A stretch of DNA of 64,000 nucleotides. It comes from CAZGXI01 sp964529715. Its GTDB lineage: Bacteria; Chloroflexota; Anaerolineae; Aggregatilineales; Ch27. A model generated the notes under the pieces. The model searched no databases, was not told the DNA's origin, and saw nothing but the letters and a program-made list of their open reading frames with translations. The stretch spans positions 58,557-122,556 of the forward strand of contig CAZGXI010000010.1 in NCBI GenBank assembly GCA_964529715.1, written 5' to 3'. Every line of letters starts with the position of its first letter. The stretch's first letter is position 1. This document shows, in pieces, positions 8,892 through 17,876 of the stretch. The translations under genes were made by a program, and so were the position numbers.

Positions 8892-9854
8892 TTACCTGCC
8901 CGGCGCCTCGACCAGCTCAGTTGTCGCCAGCGGCGCGTTCGCCGTCTCCGACGCCAGCACACGCTGGAGCGCACAGATTGCCACTTCTAACATCTGATCG
9001 TCTGGCTCGTTGGTCGTCAGGTGTTGCAATGCCAGGTTAGGGATAACGACGGCGCGAACAAGCGGGTTATCCATGTGTTTGGCCGTGAAGCGGATGATCT
9101 CATAGGCAATCCCGGCGATCACGGGGATCAACAACACCCGCGAGGTCAACAACAAAAGCAGCGGCGGTCGGCCCAGAAATGAGAACACGAATACACTGAC
9201 CACGACCACCGTCAGCAGAAAGGCCGTCCCGCAGCGGGGATGCTCCACCGGGTAGCGCCGGACGTGCTCCGGCGTCAGGGGTGCGCCCGCCTCGTAGGCG
9301 TTGATCGTCTTGTGCTCCGCGCCGTGATAGGCAAAGAGCCGCTTGATCTCGCCGATGCGCCCGATGGCCCAGATGTAAGCAATGATCAACGCCAGCCGAA
9401 TCGCGCCTTCGATAAAGTTCGTCACGAGCGTATTGCTCTTGTCCACGTCCAGCAGGCTTTCGATCCCGCTGGCAGCCGCAGCAGGCAGTAAAAAGAACAG
9501 CCCGATCCCGAAGGCCAGCGAGAACACAACCGTGCCGATCCCCAGCGGTCCGCTAAAGGTGGCACTTTCTTCGCCAACGGCTACATCCGCCGAATAGATC
9601 AACGCGCGCGTACCCAGGCCAAGCGCATCCCACAACATCGTCAGGCCACGTAGGAAGGGGATTTTGCTGATCCGCCCGCGATACAGCGCCGCGTTCAACG
9701 GCTGCTCGTGCACGACGATCTCGCCTGCCGGGTTACGCACGGCAATCGCGGCAGAATACGCGCCGCGCATCATCACGCCCTCGATCACCGCCTGACCGCC
9801 ATAGGAAAACGGACGCGGAGACTGCCCATTCACCGAAGGACTGTTCTGCTGCAT
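8892..9854 (-). CDS. DUF1385 family membrane protein
   Basis: A DUF1385 protein of about 320 residues. It begins near the conserved YGGQAVIEGVMMRG, carries YHGAEHKTINAYE and HPRCGTAFLL, and has four or five hydrophobic helices. The ATG at 9854 is chosen because GAGG sits 5 nt upstream. An ATG at 9938, overlapping the recJ stop as TAATG, would add 28 poorly conserved residues and cannot be excluded. The family is widespread in Firmicutes and Chloroflexi, often near prfA or rpmE, and has no established function. It lies directly downstream of recJ on the same strand. Confidence 0.85.
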   Translation of the reverse strand: MQQNSPSVNGQSPRPFSYGGQAVIEGVMMRGAYSAAIAVRNPAGEIVVHEQPLNAALYRGRISKIPFLRGLTMLWDALGLGTRALIYSADVAVGEESATFSGPLGIGTVVFSLAFGIGLFFLLPAAAASGIESLLDVDKSNTLVTNFIEGAIRLALIIAYIWAIGRIGEIKRLFAYHGAEHKTINAYEAGAPLTPEHVRRYPVEHPRCGTAFLLTVVVVSVFVFSFLGRPPLLLLLTSRVLLIPVIAGIAYEIIRFTAKHMDNPLVRAVVIPNLALQHLTTNEPDDQMLEVAICALQRVLASETANAPLATTELVEAPGR

Positions 9855-9937
9855 TGTTACCTCGATCTCCTGCAAACATGCACTGACTGCAAAGACGTTC
9901 CCAATAGCCGGGTCCTTACCTTTTGCCCGCTTCTGCA

Positions 9938-11641
9938 TTATTCCGCCGGGCGGATGTCCTGCACATTGAGCTGAACTTTCCGGCGTCCGTTCCACTCGTT
10001 GACTTCCAAGTGATAGACCACGTCCACCAGATGCGGCAGTTCAGACGCCCATTCGCCCTGCCCAAACGCGATTCCATCCAACCACCAGCCCGCCTCACCG
10101 AAGGATAATTTCAGGTGAGCGCCTTCTCGCCCTACTGGGCGAGAGCTTGCCACTGGCAAGCGCCGGCTCATCAGCAGCGGCGGCGGGTTATGGTGCCCGG
10201 TCGGCTCCAGACGTTCCAAGTCCTCAGCGAGTTCCAGCGTCAGCGCCTCAATCGGCACCTCCGCGTCCACGTCCAGCGCAGGACGCAGATCTTGCCCACG
10301 CAGCGCCTCCGCCGCGATACGCATCAGGCGTTCGCGCAGCAAGGGTAAGTTTTCATTTTTTACCGTGAACCCTGCTGCCTGGGTATGTCCGCCATGCCGG
10401 ACCAGCAAATCGGCGCACTGATCCAGCGCATGAACGATGTCGAACTCCTGAATACTGCGGCACGACCCCCGGCTCTCCCGCTCTCCCTGCTCCACAACAA
10501 CTGCCGGACGGTAAAACTCCTCGACCAGCCGCCCGGCCACCAGGCCGACGATTCCCGGCAAGAACTCGCGGCTGGCTGCGAAGATAAGCGGGACATCCTG
10601 ACCGTCGCGCAGGGCCAGGTCGCGCGCCGCTTCCTCCGATTCGCGGGTAAACTCCTGACGGCGGAGGTTCAATGTCTGCAAGTTTTGGGCCAGCGTCATC
10701 GCCTGCCCGTAGTCAGAAGCCGTCAGCAGTTCGTAAGCGGCCATCGCGCTCTCCAGCCGTCCGGCAGCGTTGATACGTGGCCCCAGCACAAAACCAATGT
10801 TGATGGCCTTAATCTTGCCAGGCTGCAACCCGGCCACGTCCAACAGAGCACACACGCCGGGCCGCCGCGCTAGATTGAGCACTGCTAACCCCTGACGGAC
10901 CAGCGCCCGGTTCTCCAAACGGTCCAGCGGCGCCAGGTCGGCCACTGTGCCGATGGCAACCAGGTCGAGCAAATCCTCAACGGCCAGGTCTGGCGTTGCC
11001 TTACCGGAGGCCGCTGCCGCGCGCAGCAACGCATCGGCCAGCCGGTAAGCGATCCCCACGCCGGCCAGCATATCCTCGCCGTAAGTGCAATCCTCTCGCT
11101 TGGGATTGATCACCGCATAAGCAGGCGGCAGTTCTGGCCCAATCGCGTGGTGGTCGGTCACGATTATATCCAGGCCCGCCACTGTGCCGTCCCGTACTTC
11201 CTGAAGAGAACGGATGCCACAGTCTACCGTAATGACCACACGCACCCCCTGGTGGGCCAGTTCGCGCAACGCCCGACTGTTGAGGCCATAACCCTCGTCT
11301 ACACGATGAGGAATGTAAGGCCGCGCGTCGGCGCCCAGCGCCGTCAGCACCTGCACCAGCAGCGCCGTCGCCGTCACGCCGTCGGTGTCGAAGTCGCCGT
11401 AGACGGCCACCGGCTCCCGATGCAGGATCGCACGACGGATACGGGCCACCGCTTTGCTCATATCCGCCATACGGAAGGGGTTGGGGGGCGGCATTTCGCC
11501 ATTGAGAAACTGGCGCGCTTTGCCCGGCTCAGAATAACCCCGATTGTAAAGCACCTGCGCCAGGACAGGATGAAATTCCCGAAGCCGGTGTTGAATAGAA
11601 GGGGGGATGCGGGGCATCAGGCGCCAGCGTTTGAACTGCAT
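9938..11641 (-). CDS. recJ: Single-stranded-DNA-specific exonuclease RecJ
   Basis: A 567-residue DHH-superfamily nuclease. Motif I YGDFDTDG (81-88), motif II ITVDCG (137-142), motif III VTDHHAIG (161-168), and the DHHA1 signature GPRINAAGR are present, as expected for the Mn/Mg-dependent 5'-3' exonuclease acting in recombination and mismatch repair. A C-terminal OB-like region follows. The open frame extends further upstream, but conservation begins at MQFKRWRLMPRIPP, so the ATG at 11641 is used; the extension to 12028 runs through the divergent fmt gene and is not credible. The DUF1385 gene follows on the same strand. Confidence 0.93.
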   Translation of the reverse strand: MQFKRWRLMPRIPPSIQHRLREFHPVLAQVLYNRGYSEPGKARQFLNGEMPPPNPFRMADMSKAVARIRRAILHREPVAVYGDFDTDGVTATALLVQVLTALGADARPYIPHRVDEGYGLNSRALRELAHQGVRVVITVDCGIRSLQEVRDGTVAGLDIIVTDHHAIGPELPPAYAVINPKREDCTYGEDMLAGVGIAYRLADALLRAAAASGKATPDLAVEDLLDLVAIGTVADLAPLDRLENRALVRQGLAVLNLARRPGVCALLDVAGLQPGKIKAINIGFVLGPRINAAGRLESAMAAYELLTASDYGQAMTLAQNLQTLNLRRQEFTRESEEAARDLALRDGQDVPLIFAASREFLPGIVGLVAGRLVEEFYRPAVVVEQGERESRGSCRSIQEFDIVHALDQCADLLVRHGGHTQAAGFTVKNENLPLLRERLMRIAAEALRGQDLRPALDVDAEVPIEALTLELAEDLERLEPTGHHNPPPLLMSRRLPVASSRPVGREGAHLKLSFGEAGWWLDGIAFGQGEWASELPHLVDVVYHLEVNEWNGRRKVQLNVQDIRPAE

Positions 11642-11734
11642 CAACCTGCCAAGCCGGGAAATCACCTGCTGAGATCGGATGCCCCATAAGGTAACACAGG
11701 AATAAACACTCCACAACGCCTTTCCCCAGGGCGC

Positions 11735-11763
11735 TTGTGTCCGCCCGGCTGCCGCGCTACGAT
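11735..11763 (+). promoter_or_regulatory. Candidate fmt promoter
   Basis: TTGTGT (11735-11740) and TACGAT (11758-11763) with a 17-bp spacer lie in the recJ-fmt divergent gap. The -10 matches consensus at only four positions. Confidence 0.35.
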
Positions 11764-11822
11764 TGGCCCCATCTTGCCGACCTGCCGCTCTCGGCCAAGA
11801 GGAGCACACAAAGGACAAACCG

Positions 11823-12767
11823 ATGAGTCGTGTCGTCTTTATGGGAACACCGGAATTTGCCGTTCCCACGCTGCGCGCCCTGCTTGACCATCCTGACTTT
11901 GAGGTTGTAGGCGTCGTCACGCAGCCGGATCGCCCTGCCGGGCGTGGGCAAGAAGCGCGCCCGGCCCCCGTAAAGCACGTGGCGCTGGTGGCAGGCGTGC
12001 CGGTGTTCCAGCCAGAAAAACTACGCACGCCCGAAGCCTTCGCCCGTCTTCAGGCATGGGCACCGGACCTGATCGTCGTTGCGGCGTTTGGGCAGATTCT
12101 ACGCCAGAATGTGCTCGATCTTCCTCCGCAAGGCTGCATCAATGTGCACGCCTCCCTGCTACCGCGCTGGCGCGGCGCGGCTCCCATCCCGGCAGCGATC
12201 CGGGCAGGTGACGCAGAAAGCGGCGTTACCATCATGCAAATGGACGCCGGTATGGACACCGGTCCAATCCTGGCACAGCGAGCCATCCTGCTTGATCCAC
12301 GCGAAACCGGGCAGAGTCTGCATAACAAACTGGCCCTTCTGGGTGGAGAACTTCTGTTAGAAACGCTGCCGGCTTACCTTTCCGGCCAGATTCGGCCACG
12401 CCCTCAGCCGGACGATCCGACGCTCATCACCTATGCGCCACCGCTGAAAAAAGAAGAAGGCCTGATCGATTGGGCGCGCAGCGCCGCCGAGATTGATCGT
12501 CTGGTACGGGCCTTCACCCCCTGGCCGGGAACATTCACCTACTGGCGCGGCAGGCTGCTCAAGGTGCTGGGTGGTACACCCGCCGACGGCGCAGTAGAGC
12601 CGGGGCGCGTCATCCGACATGGCGACGGACTGGCCATCGGAACGGGGGCAGGCCTGTTCGTCGCTGAACGACTGCAATTGGAAGGTCGCAAGGCAGTGAG
12701 CGCCGAGGAGTTTACACGCGGTCAGCCGGGAATCGTAGGGGCACTCCTGGGCGGCGCAGCGACCTGA
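11823..12767 (+). CDS. fmt: Methionyl-tRNA formyltransferase
   Basis: A 314-residue enzyme that formylates initiator Met-tRNA from 10-formyl-THF. The active-site stretch NVHASLLPRWRG holds Asn 107 and His 109, and Asp 145 lies in DAGMDTGPIL, matching the E. coli triad within one position. The C-terminal OB-like tRNA-binding domain is present (TPWPGTFTYWRG and beyond). The start is placed at the ATG at 11823, directly before SRVVFMGTPEFAVP, with AAAGGA about 8 nt upstream; the open frame extends further left without conservation. No peptide deformylase gene is adjacent, although fmt and def are often paired. Confidence 0.95.
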   Translation: MSRVVFMGTPEFAVPTLRALLDHPDFEVVGVVTQPDRPAGRGQEARPAPVKHVALVAGVPVFQPEKLRTPEAFARLQAWAPDLIVVAAFGQILRQNVLDLPPQGCINVHASLLPRWRGAAPIPAAIRAGDAESGVTIMQMDAGMDTGPILAQRAILLDPRETGQSLHNKLALLGGELLLETLPAYLSGQIRPRPQPDDPTLITYAPPLKKEEGLIDWARSAAEIDRLVRAFTPWPGTFTYWRGRLLKVLGGTPADGAVEPGRVIRHGDGLAIGTGAGLFVAERLQLEGRKAVSAEEFTRGQPGIVGALLGGAAT

Positions 12768-12810
12768 CACGCTACGTCATCCGCGCCGCCGCCAGCCGCA
12801 CAGCACAACC

Positions 12811-14073
12811 TCAGGCAGGCACGGGGATCGTCTGCAATGCGTGCGAGACCAGCAGCCCTCTGGCCGGCCCGCCGGACCACTGCTGAGCCAGCGCAAGCGC
12901 CTCGTCCATCGAAGCTGCCGGTGTCAGATGCGCCGCCTGGATCAAGTCGGCATCGCGCGCGCCGACCACAATCACCCGGTACTGCGTTAAGAGCTGGGCC
13001 AACATATACGCGCGCTGTTCGCCGGGACGGCACCCCACCTGACGCATCTCTTCCATCATGGCTGTAAGATCGTTGTTGCGCCGAAGCGCCGCGATAAAGT
13101 TACGCTCACCGGCCCCCTGCCCTGCGCCCTCCGGCATCGAGGCCGCCATGATGATCACACCGCCGGGGCGGATCACCGGGCGACTGCTGAGGCCGATATA
13201 GGTTGCCGCACGGGACGCCTGGTACAGGTTAGCGTCCTTCGGCGCGCCTACCCCTGCAATCACCACGTCGTAGGGCGCAGCGACCGGAACCTCGTACAGC
13301 CGCCGGGCGCGCGCCACCAAAGCGTCGTGTACAATATCCGGCGGGCCGCTCCACTGATCGACCACCTCGTTGTTGCTGTTGAGAATCACGTTGTTCACCC
13401 AGCGCAGGCCGATCATTCTGCCGGCCTGCCGCACAAACTGCTGGAACGGGTTACCTTCGATGTTACCCAGGCGCGTTCCCGGATGATCCAGGTAGCGTGG
13501 CCCGTGTGTAGCAGCTATGGTATCCGGCCCGCCACAGCCGATCACGACCGTCTTGGCCCCGCCGGAATAACCCGCGTACTGATGCGGCTCGACAACGCCT
13601 AGCGCAACGACCAGCGTTCCCGGTTCGACCAGCCGGGCGTTCACCTGCACTGGAATGCCGTCAATCTCGCCTATCGTCATCACCTGGGTCGGATCGTGGT
13701 CATAGACCGGAAACCGCTCCACAATCTCCGGGCCGAGCTTGGCGAGTTTTTCTTTCATCGTGCTGGGTCGGTGCATCCCGACGGCACACAGGAAGGCAAT
13801 CTGGTTCTCCGCCACACCACGTTTGCCCAGTGTACGCAACACCCGCCCGGCCAGTTCGCGGTCTGGGCTGGAACGTGTGGCATCGGTAAAGACAATCACC
13901 ACGCGCTCCGCGCGCCGGATAGCCTCGTCATAGGAATAAGGCATACGGGTTTCGTCGTCATCGTAAGGGGACAACGTTTGCCGTCCGGCAGCGACATCGA
14001 TTTCCCATCCCGGTGGCGCAGTGAAGGCCAGGGTTTTTCGGCCAAAGTGCAGCGAATACAGGCGGCTGGTCAT
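12811..14073 (-). CDS. larA: LarA-family nickel-dependent racemase
   Basis: A 420-residue LarA-like protein. Key residues of lactate racemase are in place: DATRSSP (64-70), His 101 in GMHRPST, His 164 and the cofactor lysine 174 in EPHQYAGYSGGAK, and His 190 in THGP. In the known enzyme the lysine carries the nickel-pincer nucleotide and the histidines do the proton transfer or bind nickel. Substrate range in the family is wide, so lactate is only the default guess. The cofactor genes larB, larC and larE are not in this window. The ATG at 14073 overlaps the stop of the upstream metallophosphoesterase gene by 4 bp. Confidence 0.85.
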   Translation of the reverse strand: MTSRLYSLHFGRKTLAFTAPPGWEIDVAAGRQTLSPYDDDETRMPYSYDEAIRRAERVVIVFTDATRSSPDRELAGRVLRTLGKRGVAENQIAFLCAVGMHRPSTMKEKLAKLGPEIVERFPVYDHDPTQVMTIGEIDGIPVQVNARLVEPGTLVVALGVVEPHQYAGYSGGAKTVVIGCGGPDTIAATHGPRYLDHPGTRLGNIEGNPFQQFVRQAGRMIGLRWVNNVILNSNNEVVDQWSGPPDIVHDALVARARRLYEVPVAAPYDVVIAGVGAPKDANLYQASRAATYIGLSSRPVIRPGGVIIMAASMPEGAGQGAGERNFIAALRRNNDLTAMMEEMRQVGCRPGEQRAYMLAQLLTQYRVIVVGARDADLIQAAHLTPAASMDEALALAQQWSGGPARGLLVSHALQTIPVPA

Positions 14074-15074
14074 GTGGCAAAAACACTCCCCAAGTGCGGG
14101 ATCAACTCGGCTGGCGTTTGGACAGGATCGGCACAATCCAACAGCAGATACACCCCCGACTCGCGCGGGATGGCGTGCGAACCGCTGGCGATGCGCAACT
14201 GCTGCCCGGCAACGATCTGGTATCCCCCACGCACTGGCATGTGACCGGATACCAACACACGCTGCGGCGCAGGAGCGCCCTCAGACCACACGCTCAAGAA
14301 CCGCTTCAGCACTTCCCGATAAACATCCTCGCTGACATCCCGCTCATTCCGGGTAAAAAATGCCTCCCACAGCAAATTGAAGTCCATGTGCCGCGTGTTG
14401 AGAATCAACAGGCGCAGCAGATGATCATAACGCGGATCGGCGGAGTCCGTCACGGCCAGATAATAACGAACCTGCTCGTCGTAATCCAGTCCGGTCGCCC
14501 TGGCGTAAACCGCCAACAAGTCCTCACGGCTGTATTGGGCCAGTTCGGCGTCGGCATGGGCAATCAGATCGGCATGACTAAACACAGCCAGGCGCTGCAC
14601 ATTGACCGGCAGTGTAGCAATCGCTGCGGCGCCGGCGTGATTGAGCATGACCCCGGCTTTTGTACGCACGCAGAACGGCAACCCGTCTAGAAAGGCGATC
14701 AGGCGGTTCCGCGTTTCCTGCCCTACTGCCGCCAGGGCTGCCTCAAAGCGCGGTGTATAATCGATTTCTCCCCGGCTAAGAGGGATACCATATAGATGCG
14801 GCATTTCGTGATTGCCCAACAGCATGATGATCGCGTCCGGTCCATAAGTCTCTTGCAACCGCATCACATCCAGGATCATTTCCAGACTGCGATCCGTATG
14901 GACGGTGCCGTCGCCGTGAATGAGATCGCCGCACAGGATCAGGCAATCTACCTTGTCCTGCTCGCGCAGTCGAAAAAAACGGGCACGGTAGCGGCTATAG
15001 GCTTCCCACTCGCCGTGCAGGTCGGTGACAATCATTGCCCGACCCTCGGCCAGATCGACGATTCGCGGCGGCAC
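14070..15074 (-). CDS. Calcineurin-like metallophosphoesterase
   Basis: The protein has metal-binding motifs of the superfamily: TDLHG (17-21), CGDLIHGDGT, LLGNHEMP and a late SGHMPVRGG, so a two-metal phosphoesterase is expected. The substrate is unknown; the family spans protein phosphatases, nucleotidases and Ap4A hydrolases. I place the start at GTG 15074 because GGGAGG lies 5 nt upstream; an ATG at 15098 in the same frame has no ribosome-binding site and sits directly after the mdh terminator. It is translationally coupled to the LarA-like gene downstream through an ATGA overlap. Confidence 0.8.
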   Translation of the reverse strand: MPPRIVDLAEGRAMIVTDLHGEWEAYSRYRARFFRLREQDKVDCLILCGDLIHGDGTVHTDRSLEMILDVMRLQETYGPDAIIMLLGNHEMPHLYGIPLSRGEIDYTPRFEAALAAVGQETRNRLIAFLDGLPFCVRTKAGVMLNHAGAAAIATLPVNVQRLAVFSHADLIAHADAELAQYSREDLLAVYARATGLDYDEQVRYYLAVTDSADPRYDHLLRLLILNTRHMDFNLLWEAFFTRNERDVSEDVYREVLKRFLSVWSEGAPAPQRVLVSGHMPVRGGYQIVAGQQLRIASGSHAIPRESGVYLLLDCADPVQTPAELIPHLGSVFAT

Positions 15075-15107
15075 ATCAGCCTCCCGGCATAACCCCATAA
15101 CAAAACA

Positions 15108-15137
15108 GGGCGGTCTCCGGCGGCCCGGAGATCACCC
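15108..15137 (-). terminator. Intrinsic terminator after mdh
   Basis: A GC-rich hairpin (arms 15108-15120 and 15125-15137 with a mismatch and a wobble) followed on the minus strand by TGTTTTGTT lies 36 nt past the mdh stop. Confidence 0.7.
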
Positions 15138-15172
15138 TATCTTAACTCCAAACGATAAGAAATCACAGATTT

Positions 15173-16162
15173 CTACGGCAGCAGATCGGTGACTGCTTCT
15201 CTTTCTTCGAGTAATTCATCCGCCGACGCCTGGAGTTTGGCTCTGGCGAAATCGCTGATCTCCAGCCCCTGGACGATCTGATAGCTGTCCCCCGCTCCAC
15301 AGCAACGCAGCGGGAACGAATAAAACAGCCCCTCAGGGATTCCATAGCTGCCGTCCGACCGGACAGCGGCACTAAACCAATCGCCCTGGGGCGTGGGCGA
15401 AGACAGGCTTCTAAGCGTACCGATGGCCGCATTGGCGGCGCTGGCGGCACTGCTCTTGCCACGCGCCTCGATGACCGCTCTGCCGCGATCCTGGTTGATT
15501 GCCAAGAAGTCATGCTCCAGCCAGGCGCGATCCGTAATTACCTCTGCCAGCGGCTTCCCAGCAATACGGGCGTGCTCGAAGTCCGGAAACTGCGTATTGC
15601 TGTGGTTGCCCCAGACGGCCATGTTCGTCACGGCACTCACCGGAACACCGGCCTTTTGGGCAATCTGGGCTTTGGCACGGTTTTCATCGAGCCGAGTCAT
15701 GGCGAACCAGTGATCGGCAGGGATACGCGGCGCGTTGCTCTGGGCGACCAGGGCATTCGTATTACAAGGATTGGCGACTACCAATACCCGCACATTGGCG
15801 GCGGCATTGTCATTGATGGCCCGCCCCTGCTCCATAAAAATCTTGCCGTTCACTTGAAGCAGGTCCTTGCGCTGCATATCTTTGGTGCGCGGCAGCCCAC
15901 CCACCAACACAGCCCAGTTGGCATCCCTAAAGCCGACGTTGGGATCGTCAGTCAGAACAATGCTATGCAGCAGCGGAAAAGCGCAATCCTCCAGTTCCAT
16001 CTGCACGCCACGCAACCAGCCCATCGCCTCTGGGACCTCGATGATCTGCAAAATCACCGGTTGGTCCGGGCCAAAAGCGTCACCATTTGCCAGACGAAAG
16101 AGCAGGCTATATGAAATCTGCCCTGCACCGCCCGTCACAGCCACACGAATAGGGTCTTTCAC
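15173..16162 (-). CDS. mdh: Malate dehydrogenase
   Basis: A 329-residue malate dehydrogenase of the cytosolic/type-2 branch. The N-terminal Rossmann motif reads VTGGAGQISYSLL, the substrate-binding segments LVGGLPRTKDMQR and RLDENRAKAQIA are intact, and WGNHSNTQFPD contains the catalytic histidine. It interconverts malate and oxaloacetate with NAD in the TCA cycle. The start is GTG at 16162, with AGGAG 9 nt upstream. The gene is flanked by its own terminator downstream and the terminator of the phosphatase operon upstream, so it is probably monocistronic. Confidence 0.95.
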   Translation of the reverse strand: MKDPIRVAVTGGAGQISYSLLFRLANGDAFGPDQPVILQIIEVPEAMGWLRGVQMELEDCAFPLLHSIVLTDDPNVGFRDANWAVLVGGLPRTKDMQRKDLLQVNGKIFMEQGRAINDNAAANVRVLVVANPCNTNALVAQSNAPRIPADHWFAMTRLDENRAKAQIAQKAGVPVSAVTNMAVWGNHSNTQFPDFEHARIAGKPLAEVITDRAWLEHDFLAINQDRGRAVIEARGKSSAASAANAAIGTLRSLSSPTPQGDWFSAAVRSDGSYGIPEGLFYSFPLRCCGAGDSYQIVQGLEISDFARAKLQASADELLEEREAVTDLLP

Positions 16163-16318
16163 CGCAACGTCTCCTTATGTCACACACCTGAGTGAGAGCA
16201 TCCGCCGCGCGTGTATTTTGCTGTAAATTAGATGCTGAACGTCGATTTCGGGTTGCCACGCCGTGCTCTGATTCATGCACTTTGCCTGTAGATTATCATA
16301 TAACTCGCACGAACAAAA

Positions 16319-16340
16319 CCGACCAGCATCATCTGGTCGG
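16319..16340 (-). terminator. Intrinsic terminator of the histidine-phosphatase pair
   Basis: A perfect 8-bp stem CCGACCAG/CTGGTCGG with a 6-nt loop, followed on the minus strand by TTTTGTTCG, lies about 50 nt past the stop at 16391. Confidence 0.8.
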
Positions 16341-16390
16341 CAAAAGTGGCAACAGCGCGCCGCCCTCAGGCGGTGTCCCCCGTCTGGCAT

Positions 16391-17044
16391 CTATTCCTGT
16401 GAAATAAAGCATGTGCCCTGGCCGTCGGGACGCAGATTCGGCGGCAGATGAGAAGTATCCATCAGGCGCAACAGTTCCGCCATCCCGGTCTCACTGACTA
16501 CACGAAGCTCTGTCAGCGAGGCATTGCCCGCCGGCATCCCCCCGCCCCACAGATCAAAACGCCGCAGGATTTCACGGATCGGGCCGCCATGTGTGACGAT
16601 ACAAACGTGTTCGCCAGCATGTGCCGCCAGAATATCCCCCAGTCCGGCCAACACCCGCGCCGCGAGCATCCGCTGGCTTTCCCCACCTGGAATGGACACA
16701 TTCATCGGATCGGCCATGTAAGCCGCGTAGTTTTCCGGGTCCAGCTCGGCTACCTCACCCCGCGTCAGGCCCTGCCACGTCCCGTAGTTGATCTCGCGGA
16801 AACGTGGATCGCGCCGCACGTCCAGCCCCAACGCCGCCGCGATAGGCCCGGCAGTTTGGCGGCAGCGCAGCAAATCGCTACTGTAGAGCGCCGCAATGGG
16901 CGCAGCTTTCACCAGCGCCGCTGCCAGATAAGCCGCCTGTGCGCGTCCGATCTCACTGAGCGGCGTGGGCGCGTGACCCTGGTAGCGCCCCAGGGAATTC
17001 CATTCGGTGTGGCCGTGCCGGACCAGAGTCAGGCGCGTGTTCAT
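16391..17044 (-). CDS. Histidine phosphatase family protein (second of a tandem pair)
   Basis: A 217-residue member of the phosphoglycerate-mutase-like histidine phosphatase superfamily. The phospho-accepting motif LVRHGHTEW (His 10) is near the N-terminus, and the second catalytic His is in IVTHGGPIREIL. It is a clear paralogue of the gene just upstream: both share the YSSDLLRCRQTA-type stretch, FREI, WQGLT and PGGES/PGGEN blocks. Likely substrates for such enzymes range from sugar phosphates to alpha-ribazole phosphate; no cobalamin genes are nearby to favour the latter. The ATG at 17044 overlaps the upstream stop by 4 bp; a longer upstream reading is a frame shadow. Confidence 0.88.
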   Translation of the reverse strand: MNTRLTLVRHGHTEWNSLGRYQGHAPTPLSEIGRAQAAYLAAALVKAAPIAALYSSDLLRCRQTAGPIAAALGLDVRRDPRFREINYGTWQGLTRGEVAELDPENYAAYMADPMNVSIPGGESQRMLAARVLAGLGDILAAHAGEHVCIVTHGGPIREILRRFDLWGGGMPAGNASLTELRVVSETGMAELLRLMDTSHLPPNLRPDGQGTCFISQE

Positions 17045-17706
17045 GCGAGTTTGTCTGCCTCCCCTGCCGAAGCCGCCGGGATAATCTCTTCTGGGGGCAG
17101 GTGCGACGTGTCCGCCAGCATCAGCAGTTCTGCCGCCGCGCCGCCATCCGCCACTCGCAGCACTGTGCGGGACGTGTTGGCAATGCGCAGGTGGTTTTCT
17201 GGATGCAGGTGGAAATGTCTCAAAATAAGATGTACCGGCCCACCGTGTGTAACGATCAGACCGTGACCGTCCTGGCACTCGTCGAGTACGTCGGCCAGGG
17301 CAGCCAGCACACGCCAGTTGAACATGGCGTCGTTCTCTCCACCGGGCATGGGAACGTTGAGCCGGTCGGCATCACGCGCGGCGTAGTTCTCCGCATCGAA
17401 CGCCTGCACTTCCTCAAAAGTCATCCCCTGCCAGAGGCCAGCATGAATTTCACGAAACCGCGCGTCATAGCGCACTTGCAGCCCCAATGCCCGCCCGATG
17501 TATTCCGCCGTCTGACGGCAGCGACTCAGATCGCTGCTGTAAACTGCTGTCACCGGGCCATCCTGCGACTGCGCCAACGCTGCTGCCAGGCGCGCCGCCT
17601 GCTGGTGTCCCGTCTCGTCCAGGGGGATCGGTGCCTGGCCCTGCCAACGGCGCAGGGCATTCCAGGAAGTCTGGCCATGCCGAACCAGAGTCAACAAGGT
17701 GCTCAT
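17041..17706 (-). CDS. Histidine phosphatase family protein (first of a tandem pair)
   Basis: A 221-residue histidine phosphatase with LVRHGQTSWN (His 10), the YSSDLSRCRQTA segment, and VTHGGPVHLILRHF carrying the second catalytic histidine. It resembles its downstream neighbour along its whole length, consistent with a tandem duplication that has since diverged. It has its own strong promoter 35 nt upstream and is the first gene of the two-gene operon. The specific substrate cannot be read from the sequence. Confidence 0.88.
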   Translation of the reverse strand: MSTLLTLVRHGQTSWNALRRWQGQAPIPLDETGHQQAARLAAALAQSQDGPVTAVYSSDLSRCRQTAEYIGRALGLQVRYDARFREIHAGLWQGMTFEEVQAFDAENYAARDADRLNVPMPGGENDAMFNWRVLAALADVLDECQDGHGLIVTHGGPVHLILRHFHLHPENHLRIANTSRTVLRVADGGAAAELLMLADTSHLPPEEIIPAASAGEADKLA

Positions 17707-17747
17707 GACGATTGCGCTTCTCTCTCAAACACCAATAACAGCCCTGC

Positions 17748-17776
17748 TATATACCGGGAGAGACAGGGCTTGTCAA
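17748..17776 (-). promoter_or_regulatory. Promoter of the histidine-phosphatase pair
   Basis: On the minus strand a perfect TTGACA (17776-17771), a 17-bp spacer and TATATA (17753-17748) precede the ATG at 17706. An inverted repeat AGCCCTG/CAGGGCT (17740-17746 and 17764-17770) brackets the -10 and could be an operator. Confidence 0.75.
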
Positions 17777-17876
17777 CCCTCAGGTAGCAGACTGAATGCT
17801 TACCGCATTTTAACGGCATAGCGAGGCGGAATGTGTTATGCTAACCATGATGTCGATACAGGGTGGAGACCCATTC

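Noticed and set aside
16391..17278. Longer N-terminal version of the second histidine phosphatase
   Set aside because: The extra 78 residues overlap the upstream paralogue in another frame; the catalytic RHG motif is at residue 10 of the shorter protein, as in its neighbour.
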